From Blastomussa wellsi (taxonomy: Eukaryota; Cnidaria; Anthozoa; Scleractinia; Plerogyridae), in NCBI GenBank assembly GCA_947652115.1, contig OX393570.1, positions 21,830,481 to 21,894,480 of the forward strand: a stretch of DNA of 64,000 bases, written 5' to 3'. Below are positions 54,171 through 64,000 of this stretch, piece after piece. Made by a program: the position numbers and the translations under genes. The notes beneath the pieces were generated by a model. The model was given only the letters and a program-made list of their open reading frames with translations. It was not told the DNA's origin and searched no databases. Positions within the stretch are counted from its first letter, which is position 1, and each line of letters starts with the position of its first letter.

Positions 54171-57100
54171 ATGTTAAAATTCGTGTTTTGTGCTACGTTT
54201 TTCGTTCACGCGCTAACATCAGGCTTATATCAGGTATGAAAGGATAGTTATCATGGAAATTATGACAGAGTACTATAGGTTCTTGCGTATTACTGAGCTT
54301 CTCGCAAATTAAAAGGCATTTGGAAAAGTATGCGGATAAAACTCAAGACTACAGGCGAGCTGTTTGCGAAAATATTCATATTTAGTCCTGTCGTAACTGA
54401 ATTCATGAACTCAACTGGTGCTATTGTAGCTCGAAGCAACCTATCCGGATTATTGTAAATATAATTCCCTTGGTGAGTGAATCATCTTTGGTAAAAAATA
54501 ATAATATTCCAATAATTTTGTCTTCGATAATTGCCTGCGAAGACCCGAATGACAACAGTCGTTTGCATTTTTTAAAAGATTTAAAGCCGTCCCAAGGCGT
54601 TGTGTGGGCAATGTATAAGATCTACCAAATATTCGATCTGAACTCATTAATAATAACATTTCACATTTCAATGAGGCACTCTTCGCATAAAAGTTACTAT
54701 TGGATATTCATCGAATTATGTTCGATCAGAAATACATCTAAATACTGTTAAAAATGGTTAGATGGCAAGAGTAGTTAAAGTTGCGACCGTCCAATAAAAT
54801 ACTTCCTATTTTTAAAAACTGTACTGTTCGGCACAAGGAATTTCGTTGGATGAAAACGTATTTCATTGCAAGATATTTTGTTGTATAAAACGTTGGATAC
54901 CAAACGAAATAAAAAATCAATTAATATTATCCAACAATTTATTTTTGCAAAGTGTTGGCGAAGCTAGCATAAAGTAATTACTACATATACATGTTTTGTA
55001 ACAGATTTTTTAAACGGACAGAAGAAAGACTGCATACAGTTTTAATTAAGTTCTGTTGTTTATCATAACGGGTTTAAATATATTTTTATGGAGTTTCACG
55101 AGCTATACTCAGTCGTAGAACAGGAAGCTCTCTTTTGAAAACTTGTCGTTTGTTTCCATGGTCGCGTTTCGTTCGCAGTATGCATTAAATTTTATGCAGT
55201 TCATAAGAGGTTATTTGCAGGAAAAATTGTGTTCAGGAAGAGAGAAAAAAGGAAAGGAAAGAAAAAATTCCAAATCGTTGACGAGTATCCCTGTCTTTTC
55301 CATGTAATAGTTCCCCGGTGGATTATTTACGTTATTTTAAAATACGACCTAAGCAAGTTTTGATCTTCAAGTTTTAAATTAAATTTTCAGAAGTCGTGGT
55401 TTGATGACATAGACGGACCAAAATTCTTGAGAGGAGTCGAGGAACAAATCCAAGAGGAAAAGAAAGTGGACTCCCGTAATGTAAGTCTTTTTCAAGATCT
55501 AAAGCTTATATAACAACAAAAACAACATTTTATTACGTTTTCAATAAAGTTACAATCGCCTGGCACCACAGGTAACAGCGCTAATCGAGGCGGGCCAGGA
55601 TAATCGGAGAAAAAATGAAAATACGCGCTAAATAAAAATTAGATACGAGAACACAAATAGTGTGCAGAAACAGCTATGCAATTAATTGAGGCTGATAACG
55701 TATTACGTTATGAGAAGTAAATAAAAAGACAAAAATGAATAATAGAAGATAGGGCAAAAAAGCAGCTACTGAGAGTATTTTCTAACATTTGAGATAATAA
55801 ATTCTGATTCTTCTTACGAGTCTTCAGACTCTAATATATGCACACTTCACACTTAATTGTTTTTAAATTAAATGTTACAAAACACGGGCATAGCATGCCT
55901 TAATAGCCGAATTAAAAAGCTATACGAAAACAGAAATTAGGAAGTAAAGTAAAAGGGAATAACACAGTACTGACCTAATTTAAGACAGACGTTAAATGCG
56001 ATTTTGGTGTGCCACGCAGTTAAATCGGCCTGAAATCAACATTTTACTTTGGTGTATGTACACAAGCGAAAATTTTGTCTCGCCCCCCCGAGACAACTCG
56101 GGTAGGATCATATAAACTGTTGGTGGAATTTTTCAACATTTCAGTGAAAAGTTAGCTTCCCAGCTTAACTCGGGGATCATCATTTACCGAAACAATCCGG
56201 AAATAGAAAGACTAATTTTGTCTCCCTTAACGGAAATTTTCTCGGGAAAACGGAATTTCTCGAAAGGTAGACCAAAATTCCCAAACGGAATTTCCCAACG
56301 GAAAATGTGCTTACCATTTGCCATCCACCACAAGTTCCAGGCGCAATGCTAATATGTCAAACTCGACCTGGGCTTTCTCGGTAAGTTGGGTCTGCTTTGT
56401 AAATAGAACACGCCAATCCCAAACGGAAATTTCCATTGAGGATTTTTGCTTCCCATTTGCACAAACCGTCGACCAACCGGTAAACGGAAATGGTAAATAA
56501 CCCATATAAATTTGACGATTTATCCGCCTGAGACGGATAAACCGTCTAGGTATAAATCCGGAGTTTAGACGAATTATGTGGCCAAATTCGTCATAACACC
56601 GGATATATACTTAGACGATTTACCCGTCTCAGGCAGACGAATTACTCGAAATTACGTCTCATACGGCTAATTCGACTCAGACGGATGATTCGTCTTTAGT
56701 ATAAATTCGGCCAATGGGGCTTTATTTACATCGTGCATTGTTTCAGCTAGCAATATATAATACATGAAGCATAAAGGTAAAGTCTGTGTTCGAAGGAACA
56801 GAGGAACAGTGAGAGAATTTTCGCGTGATCAATGGTTGAAGCCTTGGTCTATCAGAGTATAAACCATGGAATCTGAATTAAATTTCTGAAAACTTAAAAA
56901 AATCTTCATGACGTTTCGAAAATAGAACCAGCGGGAACTAACCGAGATGTAAAAAGAAAATGCCAACTGGAATACTTATGACGAAATTTGCAACGCATTT
57001 TTCACCTTGCAAAAATTGTCTGGCATGCTGTGAAATTAAATTAGAAGTTACCTTCTGTTCAAGAAAAGCCACGCTGAATCTAGAAACGATGATAATGAAT

Positions 57101-59526
57101 GGAATCTGAACGCGAAGCTCTCTTTTAATTTGTTAATCATACTGGTAACCACGACGACTCCAATATCTTCACATCTGAAAGGTAAAATAAGGTATCTTCT
57201 TTGTGCACGATGACGATATGATTTTTTAGTGAAAGGGAAAATCCAGCTGGCATTTCATCAGTATCTATATAATAAAAACTACTTATTAACCTTGAACATT
57301 GAAGAAGTTTGTGGATGATTTTACAGGACTTTCCTAGCGATTTCAAAAGTCTTGCGAGAGATGAAATCGTAACTACAGCCTCATCGATAAAAGAATCAAT
57401 GATTTGTCAAGTGGCCGCGCATACAGACGGGATTAATACCACCAAGTGTAAGTACAGTATCTTTAAATTATGTTGTTATACTTCCCACTGACGCAGCACC
57501 ACAGTTTCTTTAGAAACTAACCCCCTCTATCTTTAAAAAAACCTACTCAGCGTCCGCCATTTTCCGTGCCATCGAAATTATGGAAATTGTATGGTGGAGC
57601 AAAATCTTATTGCATTGCTGTAAGTTATGCTACTGGACGTGTTTAAATTGCCTATAGCAAGTTTCTCCATAGGCGTACGGGCCGGGGCAGCTACAGCCCC
57701 CCCCCCCCCCACCCAACAAATTTTGGGCAAATCAGACTTTTTGGGCAGCATGAGAAAATTTGGGCCAAAAAATTGCCCGTACGGCTATGAGTTTCTCAGT
57801 GATGTCTTTCGTTTCGACGTACACGGTCATGTAAACAATAACAAATGTGTGGCTGACTAGGGCTACAAAGGCTATGACAGCACTCATTCCCAGTCCCTAC
57901 TTATTTGTCACGGAAGAAGCTTGCAGGATAAACCCTACTCTCATGTGATGCGTTTTAGTCAAATTCCTCTCAGGAGCGACTAGGAACGGTTCTAAAGCAC
58001 AGGGCAGAAAAAAGGTCACGATTAATCGATGATCGATAATCGATAATCGATAATCGGTGATGCCAGCAAGTAGGGAAGCCATGAGCCATCGATAACATGA
58101 TTCGGCTGGCTGGCCGCCTGATTGATGATTGGCTGGCTGGCCGACTGCATGGCTGGCTGGTCGGCTGGCTGACTGACTGCATGGCTGGCTGGCTGGCCGG
58201 CTGGCTGACTGCATGGCCTGCTGGCTGGCTGGCCGACTGCATGGCTGGCTGGTCGGCTGGCTGACTGCATGGCCTGCTGGCTGGCTGGCCGACTGCATGG
58301 CCTGCTGTCTGGCTGGCTGACTGCATGGCCTGCTGGCTGGCTGGCTGACTGCATGGCCTGCTGGCTGGCTGGCTGGCTGACTGGCCGGCCGACTGCATGG
58401 CCTGCTGGCTGGCTGGCTGAATGGCTGGCCGACTGCATGGCCTGCTGGATGGCTGGCTTACTGGCTGGCTGGCTGGCCGGGTGACTGTAAGGCCGGCTGG
58501 CTGGCTGGCATCTGGATGGATGGATGAATGGAATGGTTTGAATCATGTCAGGCTAAAAGTGGACATCTTAGGAGAGCAAGGGTGGCCCAGTGGTGAGAAC
58601 GCTCGCCTCCCACCAATGTGGCTCAGATTCGATTCCGGTCCAGTGCCATATGAGGGTTGAGTTTGTTGCTGGTTCTTTTCTCGCTCTGAGGGATAGAGGA
58701 CCCACATCACAACCAGCTGAGGCTGAGGTGGCTTCCTTTCTAAATACCGCAAAAAGGGTCGTTGCTTAGAAGGCCAGGATTTACAGTGAGGCATTTGTCA
58801 TATATTTTATATGCCTGAAAATGATTCTGATCTGTTAATTGACTTATTAACTCCATTTTTGTGTTTTCTTCACCAGGGGATAGGAGCAAGCCCACGTATG
58901 ATATATCTCAGTCGCAAAGCCATTTGAAGTTTAGGTGCCAACCTTACCCCACAATGGTTGAGCTGGAAAGACCGGCTGGTACCACTTTCCTTCCGGCTAC
59001 GGTGCCGCTTCATCGCTGCGTGGGCTACTGTGTAGCTCAGGATATCCAGAACTGTTCAGTTAAACGCCAAGAAGAAGTTGTATTGACAGTTTGGACGTCG
59101 TCGGGTAATCAAAATATCACAGTTTACAATCACACACAGTGTGGCTGCGCCTGCATTAAACGCGAGACTGACTGCGATAAAAAGCTCCAGAAATATGATC
59201 CGGAAATATGCGACTGTGAGTGTAAACACAACCAAAGCTCGTGCAACAGTTCTATACAGAGCTTTAATACCAAGAGTTGCAAATGCGAATGCAAAACCGC
59301 AGTGAAGCATTGCGACCAAACTTCAAATCACGAATGGAATTCAGATATCTGCGACTGTGACTGCACACAAAAGGTAAAAAAACGCTGTTGGCGAAAGGGT
59401 AAAGTGCTCAATGAAGTTACGTGTGCTTGTGAGTGTCCCACGGCCTTGCCAACATGCCCTGTAGGCACCTCGTTTCTGAAGTTCAACTGCACGTGTGTGA
59501 AGGACACTTCCGTGATTACTAAATGA
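54171..59526 (+). CDS. PDGF/VEGF-like secreted growth factor D with long CxCxC tail
   Basis: Exons 54171-54233 (signal peptide, MLKFVFCATFFVHALTSG), 55391-55480, 57327-57447 and 58877-59526; phases 0, 0 and 1 join to about 307 residues. The second and third exons form a hydrophilic propeptide-like stretch. The fourth holds the cystine-knot domain (FRCQPYPTMVELERP, LHRCVGYC, QNC, CGCAC). It is followed by five C-x-C-x-C blocks spaced by 10-20 residues (CDCEC, CKCEC, CDCDC, CACEC, then CTC at the end), the pattern of the VEGF-C/D tail. N-glycosylation sequons include NIT and NQS. The VEGF-A interchain cysteines are missing here too (VGYC). It is the most complete member. TATAAAG lies upstream and AATAAA at 59754. 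Confidence 0.85.
56505..56725. mobile_element. short element built of repeated GACGRWTTA motifs
   Basis: The ends CCCATATAAATTTGACGATT and (inverted) GGCCGAATTTATACTAAAGA are similar. Inside, GACGGAT, GACGAATT and their complements recur every 20-40 bases (for example GAGACGGATAAACCGTCT). It lies in intron 2 of gene D. Confidence 0.5.
57475..57532 (+). repeat. Penelope-like tail fragment
   Basis: TTATACTTCCCACTGACGCA, then ACAGTTTCTTTAGAAACTAA. The same end is seen, inverted, at 33525-33580, 25 bases after the third exon of gene D. Confidence 0.6.
58105..58505 (+). repeat. (TGGC)n-derived minisatellite
   Basis: Irregular repeats of CTGGCTGGCTGGCCGACTGC and ATGGCCTG. Long open frames on both strands (SQPASQPA-type or WLAGWLAG-type) are products of the repeat. 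It lies in intron 3 of gene D. Confidence 0.9.
58565..58795 (+). repeat. tRNA-derived SINE
   Basis: Box A TGGCCCAGTGGTGAGAACGC and box B GATTCGATTCC stand about 40 bases apart as in a tRNA gene. The body has TGCTGGTTCTTTTCTCGCTC and no tRNA fold at its 3' side. It ends about 80 bases before the last exon of gene D. Confidence 0.75.
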
Positions 59527-59753
59527 AACGCTATCAATGAAGTTCAATTTTGATTCGTTGAGGGGAATTAGCGGGATTTTTAAGGAGAAGGATATGATGC
59601 TGATTGAATTTCTTGAAAATATGTAATAAGCCAGTGTTTCTGGCTTGTGAAGCAACCATCGATTATCAACAGAAGTAGATATAGACCAGAATTTGTAATC
59701 GGCTAATATTTAAGTTATTTATGTTATTGTTCAAAATGACTGTAAGTAGAAGA

Positions 59754-59759
59754 AATAAA
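59754..59759 (+). terminator. polyadenylation signal of growth-factor gene D
   Basis: AATAAA 228 bases after the stop codon. Confidence 0.6.
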
Positions 59760-60266
59760 AAAACGGTGAAGGTTTATTGAAGGCTTAAGTCTATCTACAT
59801 GCAAAAGATAGCACATACACACACTGCCATACTCTTTCACTCATGATCACAAGTACCATTGCCAGCTCCCAGGACATTCCCATTCTCATGAAGGCGGTTT
59901 GGCGTCAACCGCAAACAGCAGACATTAACTAGGTCTCACTAGGGACGAGGTTGACTTCGTACACAGTCCGAAGTTTAGCGGAAGGGGAGCAGAGGAGACA
60001 GGAGTGATTTCCTCTTCACAGCCAAACTCTCGTCTTACTGGAGGAATTCGTTGTTTTTATTAGTTTTCGTTAGAACAGTTCTTCCAACAAAATAAAACTC
60101 TGGTTAAAATTGTACTCATCAACGTTGTTTTACCTGTTGTTTTCCTTGTACGTGTATCAAAAAAAGCAAAATTTGTTTGTAACTCGTTAAACGACGAAGG
60201 TATGTTGTATTTCCCATTCAAGGGTTTCACTAACTGATCGCGAAAAAAGAAAGCTTCCTCCCCTTA

Positions 60267-60360
60267 AAGGAGCTACGTCACGATATCCGTAACGACCCAA
60301 ATTACTCTAAAAATGTAGGAAACCTAAAACTACTAGTTTACTAAGGGTGACGTAGCTCTT
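60267..60360. mobile_element. MITE, GGAGCTACGTCAC family, copy 2
   Basis: AAAGGAGCTACGTCACG and GTGACGTAGCTCTT are inverted ends; the internal ATGTAGGAAACCTAAAA matches 44727-44933. Confidence 0.65.
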
Positions 60361-61684
60361 ATATGCTACCACAAATGTGAGATCATTTGGGATGGGTATA
60401 TAGGTTCACCTCCATCATAGTATCAGCGCTGTTGTCGGCACTACGGCATAGGTCAATATTAATGGGCAAATCACCAGAGCCAATCCCGTTATGAAAGAAA
60501 TAACGGTTTATGAATTTTAAATTGCAACGTAAACAAATGAAGTTAATGGTTAACTAGTGCAGATGACAAAATGTTTGTAAGATAATAAACAACACCAAAA
60601 ACACGAAATATATATAACTGGATTTATGACAACCAGGTCAAAGAATTAATGGCGCTCTTCTCACGTTGTATCGATGAAGACCTGTTAGGCATGTTAATTA
60701 TGCCTAAAAATCGGCCAAGAAGGGAGCGAAAAAATACATAACAATAATAATGGCAATATTAATAATAATAGTAATAATAATGATAATAATAATATTAATA
60801 ATCTGTCTTGATTTAGCAAAAAGTGGCTTGAGGCAATAGAGGAAATGTATGAGATTTCGGTCTATTTTGTTTGTTTTTCGAAGTAACCGTCGGTGACTAT
60901 TGGCCATTCTTTGCTGAAATTTTACACTTCATAATGTTCTCATGCCAAATTTGTGATGTTTGATACTTTTTACTATAGCCCCCCCCCACCCACCCCACCC
61001 GTTACTTTTGGCCATTATTACCCAGGCCCCAGCTCGCTGAGTACAATGGTTTGAATTTTTGGCACAGCGCGGCAGCTGATCTGTAGGGTTACCAATGAAG
61101 GTGAAAGTCTAGACTTTCTGAAAAGTCCTTCGTCTTGTTTATTCTCACGACTTCTTACCTGAAATATTTATGAGGTCGACTTGTGGCAAGTCTAGTGAAA
61201 GTTCAACGATTTGCAATCTAAGGGTCGGCTATTGTCTTTCCTTAAACAAAGCTCTAACGGGTGAACTTGAACAACTCGTTACGGTTTGTGCGAGGCGGGA
61301 TAATGAGGTGCTTGCTTTAGACGGCAAAACGTCCTTCGCCACACTAAATAGGACTCTCTACCGGACTTGACGGGTGATTCGAAGGCGGCCATGCCGATAT
61401 GTGGCTGGAACTATTCTGTGGCGAAAGACTAAGAACAATTCTGCTTTAATTTGTGCAGTATTGTGTCCCGCGTTACATCCCAGCAATTGCATTTAATTTC
61501 CCAGAAAATGGCTAGTCTTCTTGCCAGTCTTGCTCCGAAAAGACATAGGTTAGTGTAATTTGCGTTATTTACTGCCCATTGACACAGTCCCTACGAAAAT
61601 ATGCCTTCAGAACTATAGCGTCATGTCAAATTTATCTAGTCGAATTCTGGTGAATCAAGACAGAGTAATAATAACAGTAATAAA

Positions 61685-62274
61685 AGAGGGTCTCAATGGG
61701 GTAGTGGTTTTTACGGTTAACGGTTAATTTTTTGGCTTTTTTACGGCTAACGGTTAATTTTTTTCCATTACGGTTAACAGGAGTTAAGAAAATAATTGCT
61801 ATTGTTTTAAGAAGTTAAATATTAATTTCCATTGTTGTAAAACATACTGAAAGTCTTTGCACCATTTTAGATAAAAAAACTATTCTTTGTATGTGTGTAC
61901 ACTCCCAGTGAACTATATACCTCTTATGACTTTGCTGAGGTGAAAAAATATTAAGAATACCAAAATAAGATAATAAGATAATAAGAGTTTAAATTACTTA
62001 AAGTTAAATAAACAAGGAAATTATGCAGACACTTACGACACTTCCGGTTTCGATCGGCTTTTCTCGCTTCCAGAACACATAAACGCACAACACAGACTCA
62101 AATTGCACAACAATCTGACTCAGAAAAAAGCTCTCGAGGCCTTTACTTTTGTATTTAGATGTTTTACAGTTAACATTTTTTACGGCTAACGGTTAAAATT
62201 CTTTCATTTTTACGCCTAACGGCTAAATTTTTGGCCATTTTACGGGTAACGGTTAATGCCATTTAGATCCTCAT
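61685..62274. mobile_element. element with repeated ACGGTTAACGGTTAA subterminal motifs
   Basis: The outer ends GAGGGTCTCAATGG and (inverted) GAGGATCTAAATGG are similar. Next to both, TTTACGG(T/C)TAACGGTTAA recurs three to four times per side, in the same orientation, around an AT-rich core. Confidence 0.6.
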
Positions 62275-63019
62275 AAAAGCACTGAACTTTTGGATAAGAC
62301 AGTCACCAAGGAGAATAGAAGTTGCCAATCCTTTTAGCGAGAAAACAACCGCTTCTGGCGAGAAAATACAGCTTCTCAGGAGTTTCGCTCACAATTTCCT
62401 TTGACCCGGTTTACATAAATCCAGTCATATATAGTAGATGCAATAAAAATAGATATGTAGAAACGGCTGTTGGATACAGTCGAAGTACACTCGTAAGCGG
62501 ATAGCCCCCCCCCCCCCCCCCCCACGCAGACTTCCTTTGGGCTTCGTCACGCGTTCCTTCCCAACGGACGTCCAGTTTTGAGTAAATTCGCGCTTAATAT
62601 TAAGAATATTTTTGAAATTCGGGGCCGACCATGCAACTGTTCCTTAGCTAGACAAAGAAGAATGAGTGACGGGATATCTTTTGAACAATAGAACCTTGGC
62701 TAAAAGGCGAAGAAAAAAGTGAAGATTTGGGCGATGTAGCAGCTTTTCTAACATATAATGTGATTGGTTTGATACCCTAGCCCTAAACAAAAGACTCAAC
62801 AATTGAAACAATAACTTTGTCTTGAAAACAATAGAAGCTGCTTACAATGACAAACAAAAGTACAAAACAAAAGTTTTGGACAGCTGCTGGGGAAGATTTC
62901 GCTGCACTGTCACTCCGAGCCGTTAACTTCCGGTAAGATTCAACATGTGACACTTGATACACACATGTGACACTTAAAACACACATGCGCTGCTTGATAT
63001 CTTCTGCAGCGGGGGTTGA

Positions 63020-63255
63020 CAACTCTAACAAACGCTGTTTGAGCGGTACGGTGTGTAAATAAAAGTCGTCCCGGAAATCTGGACTATCGCCCCGAATATT
63101 TGGGAGAAATTCCCAAAAAAATCTCAAAATTCCCGAAATTTCAAATTCATTACCTCGTGTTTCCAGGAAAAGTCTCCTGATTCCCGGCAACATATTCAGA
63201 TTCCCAGAAGAATTTTGATTTTCTCCCCAAACAGCCCTTCTTAGAGTTGACACCC
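63020..63255 (+). repeat. interspersed repeat family R2, copy 2
   Basis: Counterpart of 52175-52410, here inside the 62502-63972 element; see that entry for shared motifs. Confidence 0.6.
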
Positions 63256-63455
63256 CTCCCCCCCCCGTGCTGCTGCTGAATCCCTTCGTATTAAAGCACT
63301 TCGTTGGTAAGTCACCGTGTTCAAAGTATTTTTTACTCCATTCTTTCAACGAAAGAAAGTTATTTGAAGGAATTTCGAAACGAACGAATTGCTTTCAACA
63401 GTGCATCGCACAGATGACTGTTAATTCACTCGTTGAAAAATTTGTAACGTCGATG

Positions 63456-63690
63456 CCAATGGCGTAGACTGCGAGCAGTCTCTATTTTACTCCAAAATCC
63501 GTAACGAAAGCGAAAATTGTTATCTTCGAAGGGCGAGAGGCAAATCCGCGAGCTTAACTCCAGCTGGCGCCCACGAAACTCGCGGCTCGCGGATTTGCCG
63601 CTCAACCCTCGAAAAAAACCACTCGCAAATTTTCGCTTTCGTTACGGATTTTGGAGCAAAATAGAGACTGCTCGCAGTCTACCAATGGCG
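63456..63690. mobile_element. 217-bp Mutator-like MITE with perfect 9-bp target duplication
   Basis: The element spans 63465-63681 with ends TAGACTGCGAGCAGTCTCTA and its inverse; the arms pair for about 55 bases with one mismatch. CCAATGGCG is directly repeated at 63456-63464 and 63682-63690. It is nested in the 62502-63972 element. Confidence 0.88.
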
Positions 63691-64000
63691 CTGTTGATAA
63701 AATACCTTGAATGAGTACAGAACGTTTTCCAAAAACTCGGACTGCCTTTTCCCAATGAGAACATGAAATGATAAATGATTGATCCGCGGCCGCGACGATT
63801 TCCAATCCTTCCCAACATGCGATAGGATGGCTGTCATACGATTAGTCGATACTGATTGTTTCCTATAATAAATTGGATGTAAACGTCCTGTGAACCGAAG
63901 CGGGTGTTCGTTTCAGAAAACGTCAGTGGGGAAGGAACGCGTTACGAAGCCCAAAGGACGCGTGCGAGGCTAGTAAACGAACAGCTCTACTTAGGCTAGG

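Larger units (their letters stand above)
59760..62490. other. intergenic, no gene recognised
   Basis: AT-rich. Contains an (AAT)n stretch (60740-60800), a MITE (60267-60360) and an element with ACGGTTAACGGTTAA ends (61685-62274). Open frames such as 61170-61370 carry no known motif. Confidence 0.45.
62493..63981. mobile_element. 1.47-kb Mutator-like element, ends TAGCC
   Basis: The element spans 62502-63972. CCTTTGGGCTTCGTCACGCG near the left end is inverted as CGCGTTACGAAGCCCAAAGG near the right, within ~45-bp arms that start TAGCC. The left arm is interrupted by a C run. Nine-base flanks GTAAGCGGA and GTAAACGAA agree at seven positions. A 188-codon minus frame inside (62783-63349) is mostly family R2 repeat sequence and is not called a gene. 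Confidence 0.6.

Noticed and set aside
58022..58546. SQPASQPA-type open frames
   Set aside because: Product of the TGGC-based minisatellite in an intron of gene D; both strands are open.
58565..58640. tRNA gene
   Set aside because: Boxes A and B are present, but the acceptor stem and 3' half do not fold as a tRNA and a SINE body follows.
62783..63349. 188-codon minus-strand frame
   Set aside because: It runs through an interspersed repeat also found at 52.2-52.4 kb and lies inside a transposon; no domain is recognisable.

Overview
The window reads as nuclear DNA of an anthozoan cnidarian, most likely a stony coral. Genes are split into short exons with GT-AG introns, the sequence is AT-rich, and the introns are full of small inverted-repeat transposons, minisatellites, Penelope-like remnants and a Ty3/gypsy element. 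The species assignment is inference; the protein identities below come from recognising conserved motifs in the spliced translations.

Layout. (1) 459-11741, + strand: the last 16 exons of the biotin-containing alpha subunit of methylcrotonoyl-CoA carboxylase (MCCC1). Its 5' exons lie left of the window. One intron holds a ~2.6 kb array of a 54-bp repeat. (2) 34718-13957, - strand: a complete FMR1/FXR-family RNA-binding protein gene (15 exons found: tandem Tudor/Agenet, KH1, KH2, low-complexity tail), tail-to-tail with MCCC1. Its introns hold a 57-bp hairpin minisatellite (about 33 units), a RecQ-helicase-bearing transposon remnant with a perfect 9-bp target duplication, and, in intron 4, an almost intact antisense Ty3/gypsy element (26470-30781). 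(3) 37625-59526: a cluster of PDGF/VEGF-like cystine-knot growth-factor genes. Gene A is on + (37625-41469), a decayed copy on + (45643-46260), gene C on - (49739-47056) and gene D on + (54171-59526). Each intact gene has a separate signal-peptide exon, and the tails carry repeated C-x-C-x-C motifs like those of VEGF-C/D. (4) 59.5-64 kb: no gene recognised; several nested transposons, including a short Mutator-like element with a perfect 9-bp duplication.

The first two genes are housekeeping (leucine catabolism in mitochondria; translational control of mRNAs). The growth-factor cluster is the accessory part of the window: neighbouring paralogues in both orientations, one broken, all lacking the two cysteines that link VEGF-A dimers. 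No bacterial features (operons, CRISPR, riboswitches) are present.
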